Source of the DNA: CAG-488 sp051881315
Lineage (GTDB): Bacteria; Bacillota; Clostridia; Oscillospirales; Acutalibacteraceae
Reading direction: 5' to 3'
DNA: 62,498 bases
Assembly (NCBI GenBank): GCA_051881315.1
Contig: JBJEPQ010000078.1
Coordinates: 1-62,498 of the forward strand
Under the pieces are notes generated by a model. That model saw nothing but the letters and a program-made list of their open reading frames with translations, was not told the DNA's origin and did not search any database. Below are positions 42,350 to 52,241 of this stretch, one piece after another. Numbering within the stretch: position 1 is the first letter of the stretch; each line of letters begins with the position of its first letter. The position numbers and the translations under genes were made by a program.

Positions 42350-44797
42350 ATGTCCGAAAAAAGAATTGCGGCTGTTGCCGTTGAAAATTCAACGTTTTCT
42401 TTCGACATACCTTTCAGCTATATTACCGAAGATGAAAAATGCGTTCCCGGTTGCCGTGTGCTTGTTCCTTTCGGAAAAGGAAACAGATGTCGGCAGGGTA
42501 TCGTTCTTTCAGTTTCAGAATATAATGGCGTTGAAAAGTTAAAAAAAGTATCTCAGCTAATTGATGACATTCCCGTTCTTAACGATGAGATGTTGAAGCT
42601 TGTCGAATGGCTCAAGGACAGGACTTTCTGTACCTATTTTGAAGCTGTTAAGGCTGTTCTGCCGTCGGGAATGTGCCGCAGAACCGTTACGAACTATACC
42701 GCTGTTCCCAATGCGGATATCTCCGACTGTAAAGAGGACGAAAAACAGATTTATAATTTTCTTTCTTCACAGAAAGGTTATATCGACGGTGAAAAAATCC
42801 TTAAAAAGCTTGGATTTGAGCCTCGGCTGTCTCTGCTTGAGGATATGGCGAAAAAGGGTTTACTTCTCAGGAATTACGATTCCGTGAGAAGAACGCAGGA
42901 TCTTACGGTTAAAACGGTCAGGCTTACCGAAAGCGGACAGGAAGTTTTAGCTTCTTCGCAAAAGCTTACAAAAAAACAGCTTGAGGTGCTGAACACCCTT
43001 GACGATATCGGTACAGCAACCGTTAAAGAGGTTTGTTATTTCACGGGATTTACCCCGTCGGTCATTCAGGCTCTTGAGAAAAAAGGTCTTGTTGAAATTT
43101 TTGATAATGAGGTCTACCGTGATCCGTGCGAGAATAAGTCCGTTACTGTTGAGAAAACGGAAATTGTCCTCAATGAAGAACAGCAGACGGCATTTGAAAG
43201 CCTGCTCAAGCAGTATTCCGAGGGCAAGGTTCTGACAGCTCTGCTTCACGGAATTACGGGAAGCGGAAAAACAATGGTTTATATCAGGCTCATTGACGAA
43301 ATGCTTGAAAAAGGTAAAAACGTCATTGTTATGGTGCCTGAAATCGCCTTGACGCCGCAGACGCTCAATCTTTTCAGAAGCCGCTACGGCGCCGATGTCG
43401 CTGTTTTTCACAGCGCACTTTCCGCAGGACAGCGTATGGACGAATGGAAACGGGTCCGTAACGGTAATGTCAGGATAGTTGTCGGCACAAGGAGCGCCGT
43501 TTTTGCTCCGCTTGAAAACCTCGGACTTATTATCATTGACGAGGAACAGGAGCACACCTATAAATCGGAACAGACTCCGAGGTACAGCGCAAAGGATGTT
43601 GCACGTTTTCGCTGTGCTTATCACAAGGCTTTGCTTGTTTTTTCAAGCGCAACACCGAGCGTTGAAACATACGCCAGAGCGAAGCAGGGTATGTATAATA
43701 TCTGTAAGCTGACAAAAAGATTTTCCGATTCGGTTTTACCCGAAGTCAGGATAGTCGATATGCTGACAGACGCACTGTCGAAATCCTCAAATTTCAGCGA
43801 GGAGCTCAAAGACAGACTTCAATATAACCTTGAAAACGGCAAGCAGTCAATCCTGCTTATCAACCGCAGAGGCTACAACACCTTTGCCGAATGTAAGGCT
43901 TGCGGCCATGTTATGACCTGTCCGTCGTGCAGTATTTCTATGACTTATCATCACGCAAACGGCAGGCTTATGTGCCACTACTGCGGCTATTCCGAGCCGT
44001 TCACCAACGTTTGCCCCGAATGTGGTTCAAATGATCTGAGATATTCGGGCACGGGTACTCAGAAGATTGAGGACGAGCTGTCCGAGCTTTTCCCCGATGC
44101 GAGAATACTCCGTATGGACGCTGACAGCACCTACGGCAGAAATTCGCACGAAAAAAAGCTCAGGGATTTTGCCGACGGTAAATATGATATTCTCCTCGGC
44201 ACCCAGATGGTCGCAAAAGGGCTTGATTTTGAAAACGTCACCCTTGTCGGCGTTATCAATGCCGATCAACAGCTTAACAATGACGATTTCAGAAGTCAGG
44301 AGCGCACCTTCGATCTTCTGACGCAGGTTGTCGGCAGAGCAGGCAGAGGAAAATTTAAAGGGACTGCTGTCATACAGACCTGCAATCCTCAGAACGAGGT
44401 AATACAAATTGCCGCAAAGCAGGACTATGAGGCATTTTTTGAGGACGAACTCAGGACAAGAAAAATGCTTATATATCCGCCTTACTGCGATATTTGTCTC
44501 ATCGGCTTTGTCGGTGAAAACGAAAATAAGGTCAAATCCGCTTCGCAGAGATTTACCGATATTCTCAAAGAAAAGCTGAGCGGTGAATATAATGAACTGA
44601 AAATAATTGCTCTCGGTCCTATGGCGGCGAGAGTTTCAAAAATAAGCAATAAATTCAGATACAGGCTGATTTTGAAATGCAAAAATTCCGCGCGTTTCAG
44701 AGCTCTGATGAGCGAAATGCTCAAGGTGACCGGCTCGGAAAAGGCATTTGTCGGCGTATCCGTTTATATAGATATCAACCCCGAAAATATTATATAA
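42350..44797 (+). CDS. priA: Primosomal protein N' (replication restart helicase)
   Basis: This 815-residue SF2 helicase loads the replicative helicase at stalled forks. An N-terminal DNA-binding domain (1-110) is followed by a winged-helix region, then the helicase core with Walker A HGITGSGKT (near 300-308) and Walker B D397-E-E-Q400. The zinc-binding region with four CxxC pairs is near residues 517-560. The Walker B box has Gln where DEEH is usual; the protein is otherwise complete. B. subtilis carries coaBC between rpoZ and priA; it is absent here. GGAGGAAAGG precedes the start. It is 12 nt before def. Confidence 0.95.
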   Translation: MSEKRIAAVAVENSTFSFDIPFSYITEDEKCVPGCRVLVPFGKGNRCRQGIVLSVSEYNGVEKLKKVSQLIDDIPVLNDEMLKLVEWLKDRTFCTYFEAVKAVLPSGMCRRTVTNYTAVPNADISDCKEDEKQIYNFLSSQKGYIDGEKILKKLGFEPRLSLLEDMAKKGLLLRNYDSVRRTQDLTVKTVRLTESGQEVLASSQKLTKKQLEVLNTLDDIGTATVKEVCYFTGFTPSVIQALEKKGLVEIFDNEVYRDPCENKSVTVEKTEIVLNEEQQTAFESLLKQYSEGKVLTALLHGITGSGKTMVYIRLIDEMLEKGKNVIVMVPEIALTPQTLNLFRSRYGADVAVFHSALSAGQRMDEWKRVRNGNVRIVVGTRSAVFAPLENLGLIIIDEEQEHTYKSEQTPRYSAKDVARFRCAYHKALLVFSSATPSVETYARAKQGMYNICKLTKRFSDSVLPEVRIVDMLTDALSKSSNFSEELKDRLQYNLENGKQSILLINRRGYNTFAECKACGHVMTCPSCSISMTYHHANGRLMCHYCGYSEPFTNVCPECGSNDLRYSGTGTQKIEDELSELFPDARILRMDADSTYGRNSHEKKLRDFADGKYDILLGTQMVAKGLDFENVTLVGVINADQQLNNDDFRSQERTFDLLTQVVGRAGRGKFKGTAVIQTCNPQNEVIQIAAKQDYEAFFEDELRTRKMLIYPPYCDICLIGFVGENENKVKSASQRFTDILKEKLSGEYNELKIIALGPMAARVSKISNKFRYRLILKCKNSARFRALMSEMLKVTGSEKAFVGVSVYIDINPENII

Positions 44798-44809
44798 GAA
44801 GGTTTAATA

Positions 44810-45268
44810 ATGGCAATAAGAAACATTGTAAAATTCGGAGATCCCATTCTCAGCAAAAAAAGCCGTCCTGTTGAAAAATTCGACGACAGGCTTTTTACCC
44901 TGCTTGACGATATGAAGGATACTCTTTATCAGGAAAAGGGTGCAGGTCTTGCCGCCGTACAGGTCGGCATACTTCGCCGTGTGGTCGTTATGGACTGCGG
45001 TGACGGCTATCTGGAGCTTATCAATCCTGAAATCACCGACCGTTCGCCCGAATTACAGCACGAGGAGGAAGGCTGTCTTTCTCTTCCCGGTAAATTCGGC
45101 GTTACGGAACGTCCGAAGACCGTTATGGTTAAGGCTCAGAACAGAGAGGGCAAGTGGTGCGTTTACAAAGGCTCCGACCTCAAGGCGAGATGCTTCTGTC
45201 ATGAGATAGATCATCTTGACGGCATACTTTACACCAGTCATCTTGTCGGTGAGCTTGAAAGCAACTGA
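44810..45268 (+). CDS. def: Peptide deformylase
   Basis: This 152-residue metalloenzyme removes the N-formyl group from new proteins. The three motifs are intact: GAGLAAVQVG (near 45-54), EEGCLSLPG with the metal Cys (near 84-92) and HEIDHLDGIL with the two metal His and catalytic Glu (near 128-137). The length is typical of type 1 enzymes. The neighbouring fmt encodes the formylase that adds the group, so the pair is functionally linked. Confidence 0.97.
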   Translation: MAIRNIVKFGDPILSKKSRPVEKFDDRLFTLLDDMKDTLYQEKGAGLAAVQVGILRRVVVMDCGDGYLELINPEITDRSPELQHEEEGCLSLPGKFGVTERPKTVMVKAQNREGKWCVYKGSDLKARCFCHEIDHLDGILYTSHLVGELESN

Positions 45269-45293
45269 TTTCATAAGGAAAGGAGCTTTCAAT

Positions 45294-46220
45294 ATGAGAA
45301 TTGTTTTTATGGGAACTCCCGAGTTTGCCGTTCCGTGTCTTGAGAGACTTGTTGCCGACGGTCACGAGGTTGTCGGGGTTTTCACTCAGCCCGATAAGCC
45401 CAAGGGCAGGGGACACAAGATGCAGTTTCCGCCCGTCAAGGAAAAGGCGGTTGAATATAATATACCTGTTTTTCAGCCGCAGAAAATGCGTGACGGAACA
45501 GCTTACTCTATTTTAAAAGAGCTTGATCCCGAACTGATAATCGTTGTCGCATACGGAAAAATCATTCCGCAGGATATACTTGATCTGCCGAAATACGGTT
45601 GCGTGAATATACACGCGTCTCTTCTTCCGAGATACAGGGGAGCCGCTCCGATTCAATGGTGCGTACTCAACGGAGAGAAAAAAAGCGGTGTAACCTCCAT
45701 GCAGATGGACGCAGGTCTTGACACGGGAGATATGCTCATCAAGGCCGAAACCGATATCGGAGAGAATATGACCGCAGGCGAGCTTCACGACGCACTTTCC
45801 GTTCTCGGAGCTGAGGTTATGTCGCAAACGATTAAAAAAATTGTTGACGGCACACTTGAAAGAACAAAACAGGACGATTCTCTTTCAAATTACGCTCCGA
45901 TGCTTTCAAAGGAGCTTTGCCCTATCTACTGGACAAAGCCTGCCGAAAAAATCCACAATCAGATCCGAGGTCTTTCACCGTGGTCTGTGGCAACCGCTTC
46001 ATTAAACGGTGAAATTTACAAGCTTCATAAGAGTGAAAAAGTCGGTAAAACTAATGGTGTGCCCGGTGAAATCGTATCCGTAGACGGCGGACTGACGGTT
46101 TCCTGCGGCGACGGAAATTCAATCCGTATTCTTTCTATTCAGGCTCCCGGTAAGAAAGCCATGAGCTGTGAAGATTTTTTGAGAGGACACAAAATTGAGG
46201 TCGGAGAAAAATTTGATTAA
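45294..46220 (+). CDS. fmt: Methionyl-tRNA formyltransferase
   Basis: This 308-residue enzyme formylates Met-tRNA(fMet) using 10-formyl-tetrahydrofolate. The N-terminal VFMGTPEFAVPCLERL (near 4-19) and the catalytic HASLLPRYRGAAPIQW (near 106-121) are typical, with the catalytic Asp downstream in MDAGLDTGDM. The C-terminal OB-fold domain binds tRNA. ATG 45294 follows AAAGGAG (45278-45284); longer frames lie in def. It follows def by 25 nt. Confidence 0.96.
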   Translation: MRIVFMGTPEFAVPCLERLVADGHEVVGVFTQPDKPKGRGHKMQFPPVKEKAVEYNIPVFQPQKMRDGTAYSILKELDPELIIVVAYGKIIPQDILDLPKYGCVNIHASLLPRYRGAAPIQWCVLNGEKKSGVTSMQMDAGLDTGDMLIKAETDIGENMTAGELHDALSVLGAEVMSQTIKKIVDGTLERTKQDDSLSNYAPMLSKELCPIYWTKPAEKIHNQIRGLSPWSVATASLNGEIYKLHKSEKVGKTNGVPGEIVSVDGGLTVSCGDGNSIRILSIQAPGKKAMSCEDFLRGHKIEVGEKFD

Positions 46221-46229
46221 GGTGATAAA

Positions 46230-46952
46230 ATGATTTATTCTTTCAGCGAATATTTACGTTATCTGATTTTTGCCGCTCCTGTACTGATTTTTGCGATTTG
46301 GGCGCAGATCAGAGTTAAATCGACATATTCAAAATACTCCAAAATAAGAAACTCACGGGGCTTGACCGGTGCGGCCGCCGCCGAGCTTATTCTAAGGCAT
46401 TACGGAGTCACGGACGTCAGGATTGAGCCTTGCGGCGGTGAGCTGACAGACCATTATTCTCCCAACGAAAAGGTAATCAGACTTTCTGAAAACGTATATA
46501 ATTCAACCTCGGTTGCCGCTGTCGGGATTGCCTGTCACGAGGCAGGACATGCCGCCCAGCACGCAGAGGACTATCTTCCGAATAAGATAAGAACCGCTCT
46601 TGTTCCCGTTACTAATTTCGGCTCACGTTTCGGTCTTCTTATTGCGTTCGCAGGTTATTTTCTTGCTTTACTTGCCAATTCTCCTATCGGTTATTACATT
46701 ATAATTTTCGGACTTCTGCTTTACGGTCTTGTTGCACTTTTTCAGTTTGTAACCTTACCCGTTGAGTTTAACGCAAGCAAACGAGCCTTGCAGGTTATTG
46801 ACGAAACCGGTATTCTTGCAGGCGATGAATATAAAGCGGCAAGGAGAGTTCTGACCGCCGCCGCTTTGACTTATGTTGCGGCTCTTGCCACGGCAATAGT
46901 CAACCTGCTTTATTATGCGATAAGACTTCTCGGAAATTCAAAAAGAAATTAA
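46230..46952 (+). CDS. YugP-type zinc metallopeptidase
   Basis: This 240-residue membrane protein of the neutral zinc metallopeptidase family (PF04298) has the motif HEAGH (H103, E104, H107) with a second conserved His (near 111) and three to four membrane helices. The biological substrate is unknown. Insertion between fmt and rsmB is common in clostridia but absent in B. subtilis. It starts 9 nt after fmt and ends 12 nt before rsmB. Confidence 0.9.
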   Translation: MIYSFSEYLRYLIFAAPVLIFAIWAQIRVKSTYSKYSKIRNSRGLTGAAAAELILRHYGVTDVRIEPCGGELTDHYSPNEKVIRLSENVYNSTSVAAVGIACHEAGHAAQHAEDYLPNKIRTALVPVTNFGSRFGLLIAFAGYFLALLANSPIGYYIIIFGLLLYGLVALFQFVTLPVEFNASKRALQVIDETGILAGDEYKAARRVLTAAALTYVAALATAIVNLLYYAIRLLGNSKRN

Positions 46953-46964
46953 AAGGTAAACTAT

Positions 46965-48266
46965 ATGAAATCCGCCCGACAGACTGCATTTGAAATCCTT
47001 AATAAAATACAGCGTGACAATTCCTACTCCAACCTTGCGCTCGATTCGGCATTGGACAAGGCTGAGACGGATACTAAGGATAAAAAATTTGTTTCCGCTT
47101 TGGTTTACGGCGTTACGGAGAGAAGAATAACGCTCGATTATAATCTTTCTTCTTACCTCTCTCAGCCGATTAAAAAGCTCAAGCCCGAGGTGCTGACCGC
47201 ATTACGGCTCGGAGCATATCAAATTTTGTTTATGGACAAAATTCCCGTTTCTGCCGCCGTTAATGAAAGCGTTAAGCTTGTGAAAAAGAACGGTGCGGCT
47301 TTTGCTTCGGGGCTTGTCAATGCAGTTCTTCGCAAGATTATTTCCAACGGACTTAAAACCGACGGAAGTATGAGTGAAAATTACTCCGCACCTGAATGGC
47401 TTTGTGATATGTGGTGCGAGAGCTACGGCAGAGAAAACGCAGAAAAGCTTCTTGAAGCTTCGTTCGGAGCTGTTGATACAGTTCTCAGGGTAAATACACA
47501 AAAAAACGATGTTAATAATCTTATCAAATGCCTTTCTTTGGAGGGCTTTGACTGCGAAATCAGTGGAAATGTTGAAAACTCCGTCGTTGTGAAAAGCGGA
47601 GGTGCGGTACATAAAACCGAAGCGTATAAAAACGGTCTTTTTCACGTTCAGGACGCCGCTTCTCAGCTTTGCTGTAAGGCTCTCGGTGTTCAGGAAAACG
47701 AAACGGTCATTGATATATGTGCCGCTCCGGGAGGAAAGAGCTTTACTCTGTCGGAAAATATGAATAATACAGGCAGGATTTTTTCCTGCGATATATATGA
47801 GCACCGACTGAAACTGATATCTGACGGAGCCAAAAGGCTTGGGCTTACCAATATCGAAACCGTTCAGAATGACGGAAATGTCTTCAATCCCGGCTTTCCG
47901 ACTGCCGATAAAATCCTCTGCGATGTTCCTTGTTCAGGCCTCGGTGTAATTCGCAAAAAGCCTGAGATAAGGTTCAAAAAAAGCGAGGAAGTTGACAAAT
48001 TGGAAGATTTGCAGTATTCTATACTGTGTATTTCAAGCCGATATCTCAAAATCGGCGGCGTTCTGGTGTATTCAACCTGCTCGCTGAATCCAAACGAGAA
48101 CGAAAAAATTGTTGAAAAATTCTTAGCCGAACACGATAATTTTGAAAGTGTCCGTGTTCTCGGCGATATATGCCGTTACGGTGACGATACCGATTATTTA
48201 ACCCTTATGCCGCATATTCACGGCTGTGACGGCTTCTTCATTTCCGCCGTCAGACGGATAAAGTAA
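46965..48266 (+). CDS. rsmB: 16S rRNA (cytosine-5)-methyltransferase RsmB
   Basis: This 433-residue enzyme methylates C967 of 16S rRNA. The N-terminal NusB-like domain (1-140) is followed by the SAM-dependent fold: DICAAPGGKS (near 247-256) and the catalytic Cys motifs CDVPCSGLG (near 318-326) and VYSTCSLNP (near 366-374). The pair of Cys residues defines the 5-methylcytosine group. It is 12 nt from the rlmN start. Confidence 0.94.
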   Translation: MKSARQTAFEILNKIQRDNSYSNLALDSALDKAETDTKDKKFVSALVYGVTERRITLDYNLSSYLSQPIKKLKPEVLTALRLGAYQILFMDKIPVSAAVNESVKLVKKNGAAFASGLVNAVLRKIISNGLKTDGSMSENYSAPEWLCDMWCESYGRENAEKLLEASFGAVDTVLRVNTQKNDVNNLIKCLSLEGFDCEISGNVENSVVVKSGGAVHKTEAYKNGLFHVQDAASQLCCKALGVQENETVIDICAAPGGKSFTLSENMNNTGRIFSCDIYEHRLKLISDGAKRLGLTNIETVQNDGNVFNPGFPTADKILCDVPCSGLGVIRKKPEIRFKKSEEVDKLEDLQYSILCISSRYLKIGGVLVYSTCSLNPNENEKIVEKFLAEHDNFESVRVLGDICRYGDDTDYLTLMPHIHGCDGFFISAVRRIK

Positions 48267-48278
48267 GGATGTGTTTAT

Positions 48279-49337
48279 TTGTTCTGCGATGATATAAAAT
48301 CTATGACGCTTGACGAGGTTCAGACGGTTATCGCCGAACTCGGTCAGCCGAAATTCAGAGCAAAACAAATATATCAATGGCTTCAGGTACACGGAGCAAT
48401 GGATTATTCTGAAATGACAAATATTTCCAAGGAGCTCAGACAGACGCTTAGTGAAAAATACCCGATCAGATATTGTGAAATCGAGCTTAAACAGGTTTCA
48501 AAAATTGACGGAACGGTTAAATATCTGTTCAGACTTTCTGACGGAAATTTTATCGAATCCGTTTTAATGAAATATAAATACGGCTATACTCTTTGTATCT
48601 CGTCTCAGGTCGGCTGTAAAATGGGCTGTGTTTTCTGCGCTTCAACAAAAAGCGGCTGCGTCAGAAATCTTTACCCTTCGGAAATGATAGGTCAGATCCA
48701 TGCCGCACAACGGGATATGAATATCCGGGTTTCTCATGTCGTAATGATGGGTATGGGAGAACCTCTCGATAACTTTGACAATGCAATGCGTTTTCTTGAG
48801 CTTGTCGGAGACAGCGATGGACTTAATCTTTCGCTGAGGAATATTTCACTTTCAACCTGCGGAGTTGTGCCGAAAATATACGAGCTTATGGATAAGCATT
48901 TACAGCTCACTCTCTCCGTTTCGCTTCACGCTCCGAACAACGAAATGCGTTCAAAGGTAATGCCGATCAACCGAAAGTATCCGATCGAGGAGCTTTTGGA
49001 GGCGTGCCGTGAATATACAAAAAGAACATCGAGAAGAATATCTTTTGAGTATGCGATGATTAAGGATAATAACGACTCGGACGCCTGCGCTTATGAGCTT
49101 GCCTCTTTGTTAAAGGGAATGTTATGCCATGTCAATCTCATTCCCGCCAACGAGATTGTTGAAAGCTCGCACAAGCGAAGCACCTCTCAACGGCTCGAAA
49201 GATTTATTTCAATATTAAATTCACGGGGAATCAATGCGACCGTAAGGCGCAGCCTCGGATCAGATATTGACGCTTCCTGCGGTCAGCTCAGAAGCAGACA
49301 CAGCAGAGAAATGTCCCCTAAGGAGGGAAACCAATGA
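48279..49337 (+). CDS. rlmN: Dual-specificity RNA methyltransferase RlmN
   Basis: This 352-residue radical SAM enzyme methylates C2 of A2503 in 23S rRNA and A37 in some tRNAs. The cluster motif is C113-x3-C117-x2-C120 (QVGCKMGCVFCAS), and the second methyl-carrier Cys is C334 in DIDASCGQL. The start is a TTG with AAGGA 9 nt upstream; the ATG at 48303 is another possible start, with a weaker site. It overlaps prpC by ATGA (49334-49337). Confidence 0.95.
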   Translation: MFCDDIKSMTLDEVQTVIAELGQPKFRAKQIYQWLQVHGAMDYSEMTNISKELRQTLSEKYPIRYCEIELKQVSKIDGTVKYLFRLSDGNFIESVLMKYKYGYTLCISSQVGCKMGCVFCASTKSGCVRNLYPSEMIGQIHAAQRDMNIRVSHVVMMGMGEPLDNFDNAMRFLELVGDSDGLNLSLRNISLSTCGVVPKIYELMDKHLQLTLSVSLHAPNNEMRSKVMPINRKYPIEELLEACREYTKRTSRRISFEYAMIKDNNDSDACAYELASLLKGMLCHVNLIPANEIVESSHKRSTSQRLERFISILNSRGINATVRRSLGSDIDASCGQLRSRHSREMSPKEGNQ

Positions 49338-50062
49338 AGATTTCCGCAAAAACCGATGTCGGAATGGTAAGGTCGAACAATCAGGACAGCTATTCCGCCG
49401 GTGACCTGACATCTGAGGTCACATGGGCGGTAGTGTGTGACGGTATGGGCGGCGCAAACGGCGGCAATGTTGCAAGTGAGACCGCTGTTAAGGTTATCTC
49501 GGATAAGCTCACTTCCGGCTATCACATCGGTATGAATGACAATTCCGTCAAAAACCTTATCGTTTCTGCCATCGAAGCGGCTAATATGACGCTTTTCTCA
49601 ATGGCAAGGAACAACGAGGAGCTCAGCGGAATGGGCACTACGGTTGTCTTGGCTGTCAGGAACACCGACACATTATATATTTCCAATGTCGGTGATTCAA
49701 GAATTTACATTGTTTCCGACTCAGGTATAACTCAGGTCACAACCGACCATTCGGTCGTTCAGATTATGCTTGACAGGGGAGAAATCTCTCCCGAAGAAGC
49801 AAAGGATCACCCGAAAAAGAATGTTATAACAAGAGCTTTGGGCGTTGATCCCGATGTCAGAATTGACTATTCACAGGAACAGCTCAATGAAAACGATATT
49901 GTTCTCCTCTGTACAGACGGTCTTACAAACTATGTTGACGACGAGACTATACTTGAAATATGCAGGACAGAGGATAAATATAAAATTGCCGATAAACTTG
50001 TAGAACTTGCAAATGAAAACGGCGGCGGAGACAATATTACCGTTGTCACCGTAAGTGAGTAA
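49334..50062 (+). CDS. prpC: PP2C-type protein phosphatase
   Basis: This 242-residue Mg/Mn-dependent phosphatase has RSNNQDSYS (near 13-21), CDGMGGANGG (near 35-44), the GMGTT turn (near 99-103), CTDGLTN (near 193-199) and GGGDNIT (near 230-236), all with metal-binding Asp residues intact. It reverses phosphorylation by the adjacent PASTA kinase. ATGA overlap with rlmN and a 19-nt gap to the kinase show one operon. Confidence 0.95.
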   Translation: MKISAKTDVGMVRSNNQDSYSAGDLTSEVTWAVVCDGMGGANGGNVASETAVKVISDKLTSGYHIGMNDNSVKNLIVSAIEAANMTLFSMARNNEELSGMGTTVVLAVRNTDTLYISNVGDSRIYIVSDSGITQVTTDHSVVQIMLDRGEISPEEAKDHPKKNVITRALGVDPDVRIDYSQEQLNENDIVLLCTDGLTNYVDDETILEICRTEDKYKIADKLVELANENGGGDNITVVTVSE

Positions 50063-50081
50063 TTAAGAAGGGATTCTGTTT

Positions 50082-52241
50082 ATGGAAAATTACGTTGGAA
50101 AAACTCTTAACGGCAGATATGAAATTCAGGAAATAATCGGAGTCGGCGGTATGGCTGTCGTATATAAGGCATACGACAATATCGACGACAGAATCGTTGC
50201 CGTTAAAATACTTAAAGAAGAATTTCTTGCGAACGAGGAATTTCGCCGTCGCTTTAAGAACGAATCCAAGGCGATCGCTGTTCTTTCCCACCCCAATATC
50301 GTCAAGGTGTATGATGTCAGCTACGGCGACAGAATACAGTTCATTGTTATGGAATGTGTTGACGGAATAACCCTCAAGGAATATATCCAGCAGCAGGGAG
50401 TTATCAACTACAAGGAAGCTGTTTTCTTTGTAACTCAGATCCTCCGTGCGCTTCAGCACGCCCATGACAAGGGTATCGTTCACCGTGACATCAAGCCGCA
50501 GAATATTATGCTCCTTGAAAACGGAGCTATAAAGGTTACGGACTTCGGTATTGCAAGATTTTCAAGCAGTGAAACCCGTACAATGACTGACTCAACGATC
50601 GGTTCGGTGCACTACATAAGTCCCGAACAGGCGAGGGGAGATATCACCGACGACAAGGCGGATATTTATTCCGTCGGCGTTATGCTTTATGAAATGCTCA
50701 CGGGTAAGCTTCCTTTTGAGAGCGATAACACTGTTTCGGTCGCTATAATGCAGCTTCAGCAGGATCCTGTTAAGCCCAGAGAAATCAATCCGTCAATTCC
50801 CGTCGGACTTGAGCAGATCGTTCTCAAAGCGATGCAGAAGAACATCAACGACAGATATCAGTCTGCCGCCGAAATGCTTCTTGATCTTGAGGAATTCAGA
50901 AGAAACCCCTCGATCCGTTTTGATTACGATTATAATAACAACGAGCCGACCAAATATATTCCTAATATCACGAACTCGATCAAGCAGATTGATCCTGTTA
51001 TCGAGGAGGAGGAAGAAGAACCCGAGGTCAGAAACAGAACTATACCGATCCTTATCGGAATTATTACCGGTCTTGTTGTCGTTCTCGGCGTTGCATTCGG
51101 CCTGCTTTTCAAATTCGGATATCTTTCGGGTAATTCGCAGATTAAGGTACCGAATTTTGTCGGAGTTATCTATGACGAGGAAGAATTTGAAACTAAGTAT
51201 CCCGACCTCACCTTTGACGTCACGGAAAAGGTTGACACCTCGGTTACTCCCAATCAGATTATTTCGCAAACTCCCGAAAAGGGTACGAAAATTGATCCGA
51301 AAAAGACGATAATCGAGCTTGTTGTCGCTACAAATACCGAGCTTGTTGAAATTCCCGATGATCTCATAGGCGTTGACTATGTCTCGGCAGTTACAAAGCT
51401 CAACTCACTCGGCTTCAATGTCAAGGAAAAAGAGGTCGATCAAAAGGATTATCCCGGTATTCCTGCCGGTACTGTCGTCAGTACAAATCCCAAGGGAGGC
51501 AATAAGGTTTCGGCAAATTCAACCGTTACGCTTGAATACGTTTCGTACGATGAAACCAAGGAGAAGCTTGTGATTGTTCCCGATGTTTCAAATCTTGACG
51601 AAGCGAGCGCAAAAAAGGTGCTCACATCTTCCGGCTTCACGGTTTCCGTCAATTCGGAATACAGCGATACAATTTCAAAGGGCTATGTTATTTCCAACAC
51701 CTTTAAAGGCTCAAAAATCCCCGCAGGCTCTAACGTTACAATTACTGTCAGCAAGGGAAAGCTTGTTGAGCAGTCAATAACGATAACGGTAACACTTCCC
51801 GAGTATTCGGGACAGGGTGCAGTTACGGCAACCCTTGATGATGCGACGGTTTATTCGGGATATCTCACTCTTGACGGTTCAGCGGTTGAAGTTACAGTCA
51901 AGGGATATGAGCCGACCTCGGTATTCAAATTCTTTGTTGACGGAAAGCTTATCTATAAGTGCAATGTCAATTTCACTTCTTCACCTGTTGCGCTCAGCAA
52001 CGTCACCACCTACGAGTACAAGGAAGATACAACAACTATTGCAAACAAAATAGTTCCAAACGTTTATGGCTTCCCTTATGATGAAGCAGTTAACAAACTT
52101 AATAATGAAGGTTTCAAAAACATCAATGCTGTCGGAGATACGGAAAACGGTGTTGTTATTAAAATGGAACCTACATACGGTGTAAGTGTTGCATTGGATA
52201 AAGAGATTACCCTGACTTTTGGTGATAACAGTGGAAATTAA
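50082..52241 (+). CDS. prkC: Ser/Thr kinase with PASTA domains
   Basis: This 719-residue membrane kinase senses muropeptides or lipid II. The kinase domain (12-275) has the Gly loop GVGGMA (20-25), Lys K42, HRD 134-136 and DFG 154-156. An acidic linker (308-314) precedes one transmembrane helix (about 321-345). PASTA domains are at about 352-417, 420-487, 495-559 and 655-715. Between the third and fourth lies a roughly 90-residue beta-rich insert (about 562-650) not normally found in PrkC. PrkC regulates germination and cell wall metabolism. It overlaps the rsgA start by 11 nt. Confidence 0.95.
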   Translation: MENYVGKTLNGRYEIQEIIGVGGMAVVYKAYDNIDDRIVAVKILKEEFLANEEFRRRFKNESKAIAVLSHPNIVKVYDVSYGDRIQFIVMECVDGITLKEYIQQQGVINYKEAVFFVTQILRALQHAHDKGIVHRDIKPQNIMLLENGAIKVTDFGIARFSSSETRTMTDSTIGSVHYISPEQARGDITDDKADIYSVGVMLYEMLTGKLPFESDNTVSVAIMQLQQDPVKPREINPSIPVGLEQIVLKAMQKNINDRYQSAAEMLLDLEEFRRNPSIRFDYDYNNNEPTKYIPNITNSIKQIDPVIEEEEEEPEVRNRTIPILIGIITGLVVVLGVAFGLLFKFGYLSGNSQIKVPNFVGVIYDEEEFETKYPDLTFDVTEKVDTSVTPNQIISQTPEKGTKIDPKKTIIELVVATNTELVEIPDDLIGVDYVSAVTKLNSLGFNVKEKEVDQKDYPGIPAGTVVSTNPKGGNKVSANSTVTLEYVSYDETKEKLVIVPDVSNLDEASAKKVLTSSGFTVSVNSEYSDTISKGYVISNTFKGSKIPAGSNVTITVSKGKLVEQSITITVTLPEYSGQGAVTATLDDATVYSGYLTLDGSAVEVTVKGYEPTSVFKFFVDGKLIYKCNVNFTSSPVALSNVTTYEYKEDTTTIANKIVPNVYGFPYDEAVNKLNNEGFKNINAVGDTENGVVIKMEPTYGVSVALDKEITLTFGDNSGN

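Noticed and set aside
44810..45268. Val in the first peptide deformylase motif where Pro is common (GAGLAAVQVG)
   Set aside because: The family motif allows any residue there, and all metal and catalytic residues are present.
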